From: Metabacillus sp. FJAT-52054
GTDB taxonomy: Bacteria; Bacillota; Bacilli; Bacillales; Bacillaceae
Assembly (NCBI RefSeq): GCF_037201815.1
Contig: NZ_CP147407.1
Location: 310,001-374,000 of the forward strand
Reading direction: 5' to 3'
Length of the DNA stretch: 64,000 nucleotides
The position numbers were made by a program, and so were the translations under genes. Positions within the stretch are counted from its first letter, which is position 1, and every line of letters begins with the position of its first letter. Of the stretch, positions 40,389 to 48,637 are shown one piece after another. The notes beneath the pieces were generated by a model. That model was given only the letters and a program-made list of their open reading frames with translations, made no database searches and was not told the DNA's origin.

Positions 40389-41291
40389 GTGAATGCAATG
40401 AACAGCACCATCAACACGAGATCGATGATCTTTACGTTATACGGAGACTACATCCGCCATTACGGCAATGAAATATGGATCGGCAGCCTGATCCGCCTCC
40501 TCAAGGAATTCGGGCACAACGAACAGTCCGTCCGCGCCGCCATATCAAGAATGAACAAGCAAGGCTGGGTCACATCCAAAAAAATCGGCAACAAAAGCCA
40601 CTACTTTTTAACCGAACGCGGCTCCATCCGCATGGAGGAAGCAGCCAAGCGAATCTTCAAGCTCAGCCCCGATCAATGGGACGGCAAATGGAGGCTCTTC
40701 ATCTACTCAATCCCGGAAGAAAAGCGCGCCATCCGCGACGAACTGCGCAAAGAACTCGTCTGGAGCGGATTCGGAACCATGGCCAACAGCTGCTGGGTAT
40801 CCCCAAACGAACTGACAAAAGAAGTCTATGCCCTCATGGACAAATATGAAATCCGTCCATACGTTCACTTTTTCGTATCCCAATACGACGGGCCCCATGA
40901 AAACAAAAAGCTCGTCGAAGAATGCTGGGACCTGAACGAAATCAACAACCGCTACGAAGCCTTCATCGCCGAATACAGCCAAAAATACATCATCGACAAA
41001 AACAAAATTCAAAAAGGCGAAATGACCGACGCCGAATGCTTCGTCGAACGCACAAAGCTCGTCCACGAATACCGCAAATTCCTATTCAGCGACCCGGGTC
41101 TCCCTGAGGAACTGCTGCCGGAAAAATGGCTAGGCAGCCACGCCGCCTCCCTCTTCAGCAGCTACTACAGGGAACTCGCCGAACCCGCAAGCCGCTTCTT
41201 TGAAGAGGTATTCCAAGAGGGCAATGAGCTGACCAACAAGGACTCCGAATATGACGTGTTTCAGCATCCTTTGCTGGTGGAGGAGAAGTAG
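40389..41291 (+). CDS. paaX: PaaX-family transcriptional repressor
   Basis: This 300-residue regulator has the PaaX N-terminal winged helix with SMIFTLYGDYIRHYGNEIWI, then LIRLLKEFGHNEQSVRAAIS and RMNKQGWV. A central WRLFIYSIPEEKRAIRDELR domain (Cas2-like) is followed by a C-terminal PaaX domain. PaaX proteins repress phenylacetate genes and are released by phenylacetyl-CoA. It is the last gene after the crotonase, with a 77-bp gap. The start is GTG or the ATG three codons later. Its third codon positions are unusually C-rich compared with neighbours. Confidence 0.9.
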   Translation: MNAMNSTINTRSMIFTLYGDYIRHYGNEIWIGSLIRLLKEFGHNEQSVRAAISRMNKQGWVTSKKIGNKSHYFLTERGSIRMEEAAKRIFKLSPDQWDGKWRLFIYSIPEEKRAIRDELRKELVWSGFGTMANSCWVSPNELTKEVYALMDKYEIRPYVHFFVSQYDGPHENKKLVEECWDLNEINNRYEAFIAEYSQKYIIDKNKIQKGEMTDAECFVERTKLVHEYRKFLFSDPGLPEELLPEKWLGSHAASLFSSYYRELAEPASRFFEEVFQEGNELTNKDSEYDVFQHPLLVEEK

Positions 41292-41318
41292 GGCGGGCGA
41301 CAGTTAACAACTCTGCTT

Positions 41319-41571
41319 GCACTGACCCTCAGCGCAGCAACGCGCCGGGGGAATGAGCAAGGAGCGGACGAACCCTTATCCCAGCTGACTTGGAAAGAAG
41401 GGGGGACGGAGGTTTCGTGCTTTAGCAGGGCGGGGGTCAGTGCAGTGCACTGACCCTCAGTATAGTAACGCACTGGGGGAACAAGCATAGAGGGCGCCAA
41501 CCCTTATCCCAGCTGACTTGAACAGCAGGGGGGACGGAGGTTTCGCGCTTTAGCAGAGCGGGGGTCAGTGC
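41319..41571. repeat. Tandem pair of 125-bp inverted-end repeats (A units)
   Basis: Two head-to-tail copies, 41319-41443 and 41447-41571, each begin GCACTGACCC and end GGGTCAGTGC, a perfect 10-bp terminal inverted repeat. They share internal blocks such as CCCTTATCCCAGCTGACTTG. This resembles REP-type or miniature mobile units. No coding frame is credible. Confidence 0.75.
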
Positions 41572-41604
41572 AAAAAGTTTCCGCGCACTCTGTAAATACA
41601 GTAA

Positions 41605-41870
41605 ACACACGGTGCCAGTCCCCACAATCTTCACCGCAGCGGGGGACAGAGGGGCTGCCCTTTTAAGCCTTGCACAGCAAGGGATTGAAGAATAGGTGCC
41701 ATAGCTTTATCTCACTAACAGACAGCGGGTCAGGTACGGTGTCAGTCCCCACAATCTTCACCGCAGCGGGGGACAGAGGGGCTGCCCTTTTAAGCCTTGC
41801 ACAGCAAGGGATTGAAGAATAGGTGCCATAGCTTTAGCACACTAATAGAGCGCGGGTCAGGCACCCCCTC
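41605..41870. repeat. Tandem pair of about 127-bp repeats (B units)
   Basis: A 94-bp core is identical at 41616-41709 and 41743-41836, followed by similar tails. Outer ends read GGTGYCAGTCCCC and CGGGTCAGGCACC, again roughly inverted. The period (127 bp) nearly equals that of the A pair (128 bp). Together A and B units fill the 41292-41921 gap. Confidence 0.75.
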
Positions 41871-41921
41871 CGCCGTCACCCAAAATGTAAGCGTTACCAA
41901 ACTAATAAAGGAGCACCCACC

Positions 41922-42890
41922 ATGAACAAACTATGCAAAATCTTAAATATCGAAGTCCCCATCATCCAAGGCGGTATGGGGAACATCAGCAATGCTCAGC
42001 TGACTGCGGCTATTTCTGAGGCTGGTGCACTTGGGACGATTGGGGCGGGTACCCGCTCGCCCGATGAAGTGGAAAGGATCATACTGGAGACGAAGGAGCG
42101 GACGGTCCGCCCTTTTGCTGTGAATATTGCTCTTTCGGTGTCCGGGCATGCAAAGGAAATTGCCGGGCTGATTGTTAAGCATAAGGTGCATGCTGTATCG
42201 CTTTCTGCCGGGAATCCGGCTCCGTTCACGCCTTACTTTAAGGAGAACGGAGTAAAGGTGCTGGCGGTAACGGCATCTGTGAAACAGGCGAGGAAGGCAG
42301 AGGCAGGAGGAGCCGATGTGGTAATTGGAGAAGGGTATGAGGCGGCAGGCTTGAATTCCCCTTTGGAAACGACGACGCTTACCCTGATTCCGCAGCTGGT
42401 GGATGCTGTACAGATTCCGGTGGTGGCTGCCGGCGGGATCGGCGATGGCAGAGCCCTTGCGGCAATGCTTGCCCTTGGAGCGGAAGGAGTTCAGATGGGG
42501 ACGCGTTTTATTGCGACGAAGGAAGCGCCGTTTTCTCCTCTTTATAAAGAGCGTCTTCTTGAGGCGGATGATGCGGGGACGATGATTATTGGCCGTTCAG
42601 TTGGCCGGGTGAGAAGGGTCCTGAAAAATTCTTACACGGGCTTGATCATCGAACGGGAGCGCGAGGGGATGACACTTGAAGAATACAATAAGCAAACAAA
42701 TGAGGATTTCCATATTGCTGGTGCCATACATGGCAATGAACAAAAGGGGTATTGGAACAGCGGCCAAATTGCCGGGCTGATAAAAGAAGTTCCTTCAGTA
42801 AAGGATTTAATCTTGGGTATGAAGGAAGAAATGGAGCGAACAATCGGCCGCCTGGGTGCCTATCGGGTGGAGTCTAAGAGTGCGGAATGA
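41922..42890 (+). CDS. Nitronate monooxygenase/FabK-like FMN protein
   Basis: This 322-residue TIM-barrel flavoprotein has EVPIIQGGMGNISNAQLTAA, SEAGALGTIGAGTRSPDEVE, the phosphate-binding IPVVAAGGIGDGRALAAMLA and LGAEGVQMGTRFIAT, all typical of nitronate monooxygenase and FabK. The usual EAGGH motif reads GYEAAGLNSPLET here, so the catalytic histidine of these enzymes is replaced. It may therefore do a different reaction. It follows the tandem repeats and has its own ribosome site (aaaggagc). A role in aromatic metabolism is suggested only by position. Confidence 0.8.
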   Translation: MNKLCKILNIEVPIIQGGMGNISNAQLTAAISEAGALGTIGAGTRSPDEVERIILETKERTVRPFAVNIALSVSGHAKEIAGLIVKHKVHAVSLSAGNPAPFTPYFKENGVKVLAVTASVKQARKAEAGGADVVIGEGYEAAGLNSPLETTTLTLIPQLVDAVQIPVVAAGGIGDGRALAAMLALGAEGVQMGTRFIATKEAPFSPLYKERLLEADDAGTMIIGRSVGRVRRVLKNSYTGLIIEREREGMTLEEYNKQTNEDFHIAGAIHGNEQKGYWNSGQIAGLIKEVPSVKDLILGMKEEMERTIGRLGAYRVESKSAE

Positions 42891-43028
42891 GAATTTTCAA
42901 TATTCTAAAAATAGATTGACGGGCTAATTTCCTGATGATACCATTACGGTGAAATAACGAAGTTCATATTTTCGGCACGCGATTTTCAATTTTTTTCAAA
43001 AAGAGCTGTACATTAAAGGGGGATCTTA

Positions 43029-44024
43029 ATGGGGAAGAAAACGAAAGTTTGGCTGGGTATGGCAGTGGCAGCCGGTCTGATGCTAAGCGGCTGCGGAAAT
43101 AAAGAAGGCGCTTCTGGAGAAACAGGCGGTGACGGTGCGGGCAAAACGTATAAAATCGGTGTTACCCAGATTGTCGAGCATCCATCCTTGGATGATGCGT
43201 ATAAAGGATTCAAAAAAGCGCTCGAGGATAAAGGGATTAAAGCTGAATTTGATGTGAAAAATGCCCAGGGCGATGCCAGTACGAATACGACGATCGCCAC
43301 GACCCTGGTGAGCCAGAAGCCCGATCTCATCTTTGCGAACTCCACACCAAGCTCCCAGGCAGCATTAAGTGCTACGAAAGATATTCCGATCATCTTCAGC
43401 TCTGTAACAGATCCGGTCGGAGCTGAGCTGGTCGCCTCTCTTGATAAACCCGGCAGCAATGTAACGGGCACCATTGATTCTCACCCTGAAGCCATTCCAA
43501 GTACAATGAAATTCATAAAAGAAGAGCTTGGCGGCAAAAAAGTAGGCATGCTCTACAATGCCGGCGAGCAGAACTCTGTATCCCAGGTTGAATCCGTTAA
43601 AAAAGTGATGGGGGAATTGGGCCTTGAACCGGTCACTGCCTCTGTATCCACAACCGCAGATGTGAAGCAGGCTGCTGAATCACTAGCCGGAAAAGTGGAT
43701 GCCTTTTATATCGTTACCGATAACACGGTGATTTCAGCCATTGAGTCTGTTGTCTCCGTTTCAAATGACAAAAAAATCCCGCTGCTGACGGCAGATCTCG
43801 ATTCCCTCAAACGGGGAGCTTTCGCGGCATATGGATTCCAATACTATGATATTGGATATCAGGCAGGCGAAATGGCTGCGCAGGTTCTTGAAGGCAAGAA
43901 ACCAGGTGAAATTCCAGTTGAGGTGCCAGGCAAGCTGAAGCTGATGATGAATAAAAAAGCAGCGGAAGCCATGGGAATCAAAATCAAGCCGGAATGGGAC
44001 AAAATGGCGGAATATACGGAATAA
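43029..44024 (+). CDS. ABC transporter substrate-binding lipoprotein (TrpX-like)
   Basis: This 331-residue lipoprotein has a signal with lipobox LSGC (cysteine at residue 22) and a Gly/Asp-rich linker. The ABC_sub_bind fold includes IGVTQIVEHPSLDDAYKGFK, DLIFANSTPSSQAALSA, DIPIIFSSVTDPVGAELVAS and GMLYNAGEQNSVSQVE. This family (TrpX) binds aromatic or other amino-acid-like ligands. It forms an operon with the permease and ATPase that follow. The location beside phenylalanine dehydrogenase makes an aromatic amino acid, possibly phenylalanine, a plausible ligand. A TTGACG -35-like hexamer lies at 42916. Confidence 0.88.
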   Translation: MGKKTKVWLGMAVAAGLMLSGCGNKEGASGETGGDGAGKTYKIGVTQIVEHPSLDDAYKGFKKALEDKGIKAEFDVKNAQGDASTNTTIATTLVSQKPDLIFANSTPSSQAALSATKDIPIIFSSVTDPVGAELVASLDKPGSNVTGTIDSHPEAIPSTMKFIKEELGGKKVGMLYNAGEQNSVSQVESVKKVMGELGLEPVTASVSTTADVKQAAESLAGKVDAFYIVTDNTVISAIESVVSVSNDKKIPLLTADLDSLKRGAFAAYGFQYYDIGYQAGEMAAQVLEGKKPGEIPVEVPGKLKLMMNKKAAEAMGIKIKPEWDKMAEYTE

Positions 44025-44043
44025 CAGTTAGGGGCGATTCAAC

Positions 44044-45093
44044 ATGTTTTCTGCATTATTCGGTTCAGTAGAATTGGGCATTATTTATGCAATTATGGCG
44101 CTTGGTGTCTATCTTTCCTTCAGGGTACTGGATTTTCCCGACCTGACCGTGGACGGAAGCTTTGTGACGGGTGCCTCTGTGGCAGCCGCCATGATTGTCC
44201 TGGGATTTAATCCAGTTGCTGCGACCGCTGCCTCGATTGCGGCCGGCTTCGCAGCGGGATGTATGACAGGGGTTCTGCATACGAAAGGAAAAATCAATCC
44301 GCTTCTTTCGGGAATACTCATGATGATTGCCCTGTATTCGATTAATCTGCGGATTATGGGAACGACGTCAGAAACGTCAATCGGGGTTCCGAATATCCCT
44401 CTGCTAAACTCGGAAACGATTTTCACAGCCATCTCTGATTTTACAAAGAATATCGGCATTGACGCTCCTCTGAACAGCCTGCTTTCAAGTGTAGGGCTCG
44501 GAGGCAGTCTCCCTTCCGGATGGGGCATCCTCCTGTTCATGCTGATTGTTACATTTTTCATTAAATGGCTGACAGACCGCTTCCTTAAGACAGAAACAGG
44601 CCTGGCGATTCGGGCAACCGGAGACAATCAGCGGATGATCCGGAGTTTTTCAGCCAATACGGACTCCCTGATCATTTTGGGGTTGGGGCTATCAAATGCG
44701 CTGGTCGCCCTGTCCGGAGCGCTCGTTGCCCAATATGCCAAGTTTTCGGACATCGGCATGGGGATCGGGATGATTATTATTGGTCTCGCATCTGTCATTA
44801 TCGGCGAAGCCATATTCGGAACAAAAACGATTGCGAGAACGACGCTTGCCGTTATTGGCGGGGCGGTCATCTACCGCATCGTGATCAGTCTTTCTCTTCA
44901 AGTCGAAGGGCTTGATACCGGTGATCTGAAGCTCATTACCGCCGTGATTGTTATTTTTGCCCTCATCATGCCAAAGGTGATGGAGCAGCGCCGCCAGAAG
45001 AAACGCAAAGCGCGGAGATACAAAGAACGGATGCAAGACCTTCACGGTGTAAATGGAGAGGGGGAGGCCATTGCTGCATCTAAAGCAGATTAA
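44044..45093 (+). CDS. ABC transporter permease (TrpY-like)
   Basis: This 349-residue membrane protein has about eight hydrophobic helices. It carries SVELGIIYAIMALGVYLSFRV, FPDLTVDGSF, and ETGLAIRATGDNQRMIRSFS, the last being the loop that contacts the ATPase in this permease family (BPD_transp_2-like). The basic C-terminal tail is cytosolic. It starts 19 bp after the binding protein and overlaps the start of the ATPase gene. Confidence 0.88.
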   Translation: MFSALFGSVELGIIYAIMALGVYLSFRVLDFPDLTVDGSFVTGASVAAAMIVLGFNPVAATAASIAAGFAAGCMTGVLHTKGKINPLLSGILMMIALYSINLRIMGTTSETSIGVPNIPLLNSETIFTAISDFTKNIGIDAPLNSLLSSVGLGGSLPSGWGILLFMLIVTFFIKWLTDRFLKTETGLAIRATGDNQRMIRSFSANTDSLIILGLGLSNALVALSGALVAQYAKFSDIGMGIGMIIIGLASVIIGEAIFGTKTIARTTLAVIGGAVIYRIVISLSLQVEGLDTGDLKLITAVIVIFALIMPKVMEQRRQKKRKARRYKERMQDLHGVNGEGEAIAASKAD

Positions 45094-45868
45094 CAAAATT
45101 TTTAATGAAGGAACACTCGATGAGAAAATCGCCCTCGATTCAATTAATCTATCATTGGAGAAAGGCGATTTTGTTACCATCATCGGTAGCAATGGAGCCG
45201 GTAAATCAACGGTCATGAACGTGATTTCCGGCGTCCTGCCGCCCGATACCGGTATCGTTGAAATTGAAGGGAAGGATGTAACCGCGCTTCCTGAATATAA
45301 GCGCTCCAAACTGATCGGTAGGGTTTTCCAGGACCCGATGGCAGGAACCGCGCCTTCTATGACTATTGAGGAAAATCTGGCGATGGCTTATTCGAGAAAC
45401 AAAAAACGGGGGTTTGGAACCGCGGTTACAAAAAAACGCCGTGACTTTTTTAAAGAGTCGCTAGAATCGCTGCATCTTGGCCTTGAGGATCGCATGAATG
45501 CGAAAGTCGGCATGCTCTCCGGGGGGGAGAGACAGGCGCTCTCCCTGCTGATGGCGACCTTTACAGAGCCTTCGATTCTTTTGCTGGATGAGCATACGGC
45601 AGCACTGGATCCGTCCAGAGCGGAGCTCATTACTAATTTAACAAGGGAAATTGTCAGCAAATACGAACTGACGACGCTTATGGTGACCCATAATATGCAA
45701 CAGGCGCTGGACCTTGGCAACCGGCTGATTATGATGGATAAAGGGCAGATTATTTTATCAGTGGACGAAGAGAAGAAAAAAGAGCTGACCATTGAAAAAC
45801 TAATGAGCGAGTTTCAAAGAATACGGGGCGAGCAGATGGCCAATGACCGGGCGCTGCTGAATGCATAA
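45071..45868 (+). CDS. ABC transporter ATPase (TrpZ-like)
   Basis: This 265-residue ABC ATPase has Walker A IGSNGAGKST, the Q-loop region VFQDPMAGTAPSMT, the signature LSGGERQALSL, Walker B SILLLDEHTAALD and the switch His in VTHNMQQAL. I chose TTG 45071, which gives the family-typical start MLHLKQINKIFNEG with GAGGGGG upstream; ATG 45053 is the alternative. The start lies inside the permease gene, so translation is coupled. It powers the preceding importer. Confidence 0.88.
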   Translation: MLHLKQINKIFNEGTLDEKIALDSINLSLEKGDFVTIIGSNGAGKSTVMNVISGVLPPDTGIVEIEGKDVTALPEYKRSKLIGRVFQDPMAGTAPSMTIEENLAMAYSRNKKRGFGTAVTKKRRDFFKESLESLHLGLEDRMNAKVGMLSGGERQALSLLMATFTEPSILLLDEHTAALDPSRAELITNLTREIVSKYELTTLMVTHNMQQALDLGNRLIMMDKGQIILSVDEEKKKELTIEKLMSEFQRIRGEQMANDRALLNA

Positions 45869-45910
45869 AAGGAAGGAGTAAAATCCTTCTTTTTTTTGAT
45901 TGAAAATTAT

Positions 45911-45947
45911 ATAACGAAATGATAAGATTGCGTTAAATAAACGTTAT
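45911..45947. promoter_or_regulatory. Candidate aromatic-catabolism operator at the phenylalanine dehydrogenase operon
   Basis: ATAACG (45911-45916) and TTAAATAAACGTTAT (45933-45947) resemble the arrangement before paaK (ATAACG and ATAAATAAACGTCAT). They lie 50-90 bp before the thioesterase gene. Confidence 0.45.
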
Positions 45948-45998
45948 TAACAATTATTGTAATATTATGTCGAATTCAGCTTGTAAAGGCGGGGTTAG

Positions 45999-46406
45999 AT
46001 GAAAAAAGGAATGGAGCTAGGCTGCCAGGCTGTCTGCGAAGTGATGGTTACACCGGATATGTTCGCTCAATTTGAGGGGAAGGTTGTTCATCCCGTCTAT
46101 TCCACTGTCTCGATGGTACACAGTATGGAGTGGGCATCGAGGAAGATCATTCTTCCTTTTTTAGAGGATTGGGAAGAGGGGATGGGAGCCTCGGTAAAAC
46201 TGAAGCACATTGCGCCTGCGGGTGAGGGGTCGCTTGTACGGGTGGTCGCAACGCTTGTGAAAAAAGAGAGAAACCTGGTTTACACGGATGTTGAAGCGTA
46301 TACGAATAACAGGCTTATTGGAAAGGGAGAAGTGGTTCAGGTCATCCTGCAGAAGGAAGAAATCTCTTCAAAAATTCAGCAGGCTCTTGAGGGAGGAAGA
46401 AAATGA
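45999..46406 (+). CDS. Hotdog-fold acyl-CoA thioesterase (FlK-like)
   Basis: This 135-residue single hotdog protein has [20 protein letters not shown], where the helix end resembles the active-site helix of fluoroacetyl-CoA-type thioesterases, then [20 protein letters not shown] and [20 protein letters not shown]. It probably hydrolyses a small or aryl acyl-CoA in the cytosol. As first gene of an operon with phenylalanine dehydrogenase (4-bp overlap) it may act as a safety valve on phenylacetyl-CoA or recycle CoA. This role is inferred from context only. Confidence 0.8.
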   Translation: MKKGMELGCQAVCEVMVTPDMFAQFEGKVVHPVYSTVSMVHSMEWASRKIILPFLEDWEEGMGASVKLKHIAPAGEGSLVRVVATLVKKERNLVYTDVEAYTNNRLIGKGEVVQVILQKEEISSKIQQALEGGRK

Positions 46407-47551
46407 AAGCGTTTACTTTATTGGAGGAACGGGGGACAGCGGGAATGGATGTATTCGCTAAAATCAGCGGACACGAGCAAGTGGTGTTCTGCAACGATCC
46501 CCATACAGGGTTAAAAGCGATTATCGCGATACATAACACAACTCTCGGACCGGCACTTGGCGGATGCAGAATGCTGCCATATGCCAATATAGATGAAGCG
46601 ATGAATGATGTTCTGCGGCTATCCAAAGGCATGACCTATAAATGTGCAGCAGCGGATGTGGATTTCGGCGGGGGGAAATCTGTTATTCTCGGGGATCCGC
46701 TGACAGACAAATCACCGGAAATGTTCCGGGCTTTCGGGCAGTTTGTCGAATCGCTGAAGGGCCGGTTTTATACAGGAACGGATATGGGTACCACACCGGA
46801 GGATTTCGTTCATGCCTCGAAGGAAACACGTTGCATCGTGGGCATTCCTGAAGAATACGGCGGCAGCGGCGACTCCTCGGTTCCGACTTCACTCGGAGTT
46901 ATTTATGGCATTAAGGCCACGAATAAAGCGGTTTGGGGAGATGATGCGCTTCAGGGAAGAACGTATGCCATTCAGGGGCTTGGTAAGGTCGGCTTCAAGG
47001 TGGCGGAGCGTCTTCTTGAGGAAGGGGCAGATGTCTTTGTGACCGACATTAACGAAGCGGCGATCGAGCTGCTGAATCAAAAAGCAAAAGGGCTTCCGGG
47101 GTCGGTCAGAGTGGTAAAGGGTGACGAAATTTATGCAGTGGATGCTGATGTTTTTGTTCCGTGTGCCCTTGGAGGAATACTTAATGATCATACAATCGGG
47201 ATGCTGAAGGTGAAGGCGGTAGCGGGCTCTTCCAATAATCAGCTCGAAAGGGAGGAGCACGGCGGGGACCTTTGGAGAAGGGGGATCCTTTATGCCCCGG
47301 ATTACATCGTGAATGCCGGAGGACTGATTCAAGTGGCCGATGAGCTGTACGGCCCGAATAAGCAGCGGGTGCTGACGAAAACAAAAGCCATTTACACCTC
47401 CCTTTTAGAGGTCTACAAGCATTCCGAGGACCGGAGCATTTGTACAGCAGAAGCCGCGGATCTTTTCTGTGAACAGCGGATTGAAGCAAGAAAGAATCGC
47501 AGCAGCTTTTTTACGGCAGATCAGAAACCGAAGTGGAACGTTAAACGATAA
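46403..47551 (+). CDS. pdh: Phenylalanine dehydrogenase
   Basis: This 382-residue member of the Glu/Leu/Phe/Val dehydrogenases matches phenylalanine dehydrogenase of Bacillus/Lysinibacillus closely along its length: [48 protein letters not shown] (catalytic Lys), [12 protein letters not shown], the NAD site [33 protein letters not shown] and the C-terminal [16 protein letters not shown]. It deaminates phenylalanine to phenylpyruvate with NAD+. ATG 46403 overlaps the thioesterase stop with GGAGG upstream. Leucine dehydrogenase is less likely because it lacks this C-terminus and is shorter. Confidence 0.93.
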   Translation: MKAFTLLEERGTAGMDVFAKISGHEQVVFCNDPHTGLKAIIAIHNTTLGPALGGCRMLPYANIDEAMNDVLRLSKGMTYKCAAADVDFGGGKSVILGDPLTDKSPEMFRAFGQFVESLKGRFYTGTDMGTTPEDFVHASKETRCIVGIPEEYGGSGDSSVPTSLGVIYGIKATNKAVWGDDALQGRTYAIQGLGKVGFKVAERLLEEGADVFVTDINEAAIELLNQKAKGLPGSVRVVKGDEIYAVDADVFVPCALGGILNDHTIGMLKVKAVAGSSNNQLEREEHGGDLWRRGILYAPDYIVNAGGLIQVADELYGPNKQRVLTKTKAIYTSLLEVYKHSEDRSICTAEAADLFCEQRIEARKNRSSFFTADQKPKWNVKR

Positions 47552-47566
47552 CGCGGAGGGGAAAGC

Positions 47567-48637
47567 ATGGAAAACGGATTTGAAATGATTCAGATTATGG
47601 ATGAAAACGGGAATCTTGTAAACGAGGAATTTAAATCCTATATCTCAGAGTCTCTTACAAAGGAAATGTATGAAAAAATGATTCTCGTACGGACGTTTGA
47701 CCGGAAAGCGATATCCCTCCAGCGGCAGGGGCGGCTTGGCACGTATGCGCCGTTTGAAGGCCAGGAAGCGGCGCAGGTCGGCAGCGCCTCTGCTCTGAAG
47801 GAACGCGATTGGCTGTTTCCGACCTATCGTGACCATGCTGCCGCAATTACCTTCGGCCACTCGCTTCCCCATGTTTTGCTGTATTGGAACGGAAGAATGG
47901 AAGGCTGCACCGTTCCAAGCGGGAAACGAATCTTTCCGCCCGCTGTACCGATCGCCACCCAGCTTCCCCATGCTGCGGGGGCGGCTCTTGCTGAGAAACG
48001 CAGAGGAACCGGCAATGCTGCCATCGTTTATTTTGGCGATGGGGCGACATCTGAAGGAGATTTCCACGAGGGACTTAATTTTGCGAGTGTTTTTAAATCT
48101 CCGGTTGTCTTTTTTAATCAAAATAATCATTTCGCAATTTCCGTGCCGATTGAAAAACAGATGAATTCTAGGACCATAGCTCAGAAGTCTGTTGCCTACG
48201 GCATTCCGGGCTACAGAATCGATGGCAATGATATTTTCGCGGTTTATTTTTATACGAAACAGGCTCTCGAACGCGCCAGGCAAGGAGAGGGGCCGACATT
48301 GCTTGAGGCCGTGACGTGGAGATACGGTGCCCACACGACAGCAGACGATCCGAAGAAGTACAGAAATCAGGAGGAAAGCCTGAGCAAAAAAAGGACAATC
48401 GATCCGCTTCTCCGGCTTGAGCGCTATATGAAAAATGAGGGAATCTGGGAGGACGATTGGGCGAACCTCGTGCAAAAGGAAGCAGAGGAACAGATCGAAG
48501 GAGCCGTTGCCGAAATGGAAGCCTTCCCTCCGCCTGATGTCAATGATTTGTTTGACCATGTATTTGCGGAGCCAACCTGGACAATTCGGGAGCAGAAGGA
48601 AGAATACATGAACCAAATAAGAGGTGCAGGCCGATGA
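47567..48637 (+). CDS. 2-Oxoacid dehydrogenase E1 alpha subunit
   Basis: This 356-residue TPP-dependent E1 alpha has YAPFEGQEAAQVGSASALKE, WLFPTYRDHAAAI and the TPP/Mg2+ motif GDGATSEGDFHEGLNFA ending in QNNHFAISVP. The phosphorylation-loop-like WRYGAHTTADDPKKYRN is also visible. It belongs to the pyruvate/branched-chain type. Because it directly follows phenylalanine dehydrogenase (15-bp gap), phenylpyruvate is the likely substrate, giving phenylacetyl-CoA. Substrate preference cannot be read from the sequence. Confidence 0.9.
   Translation: MENGFEMIQIMDENGNLVNEEFKSYISESLTKEMYEKMILVRTFDRKAISLQRQGRLGTYAPFEGQEAAQVGSASALKERDWLFPTYRDHAAAITFGHSLPHVLLYWNGRMEGCTVPSGKRIFPPAVPIATQLPHAAGAALAEKRRGTGNAAIVYFGDGATSEGDFHEGLNFASVFKSPVVFFNQNNHFAISVPIEKQMNSRTIAQKSVAYGIPGYRIDGNDIFAVYFYTKQALERARQGEGPTLLEAVTWRYGAHTTADDPKKYRNQEESLSKKRTIDPLLRLERYMKNEGIWEDDWANLVQKEAEEQIEGAVAEMEAFPPPDVNDLFDHVFAEPTWTIREQKEEYMNQIRGAGR

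Noticed and set aside
41319..41836. Regularly spaced repeats resembling a CRISPR array
   Set aside because: Only two copies each of two different 94-125-bp units, with no unique 30-40-bp spacers; they are tandem REP-like units.
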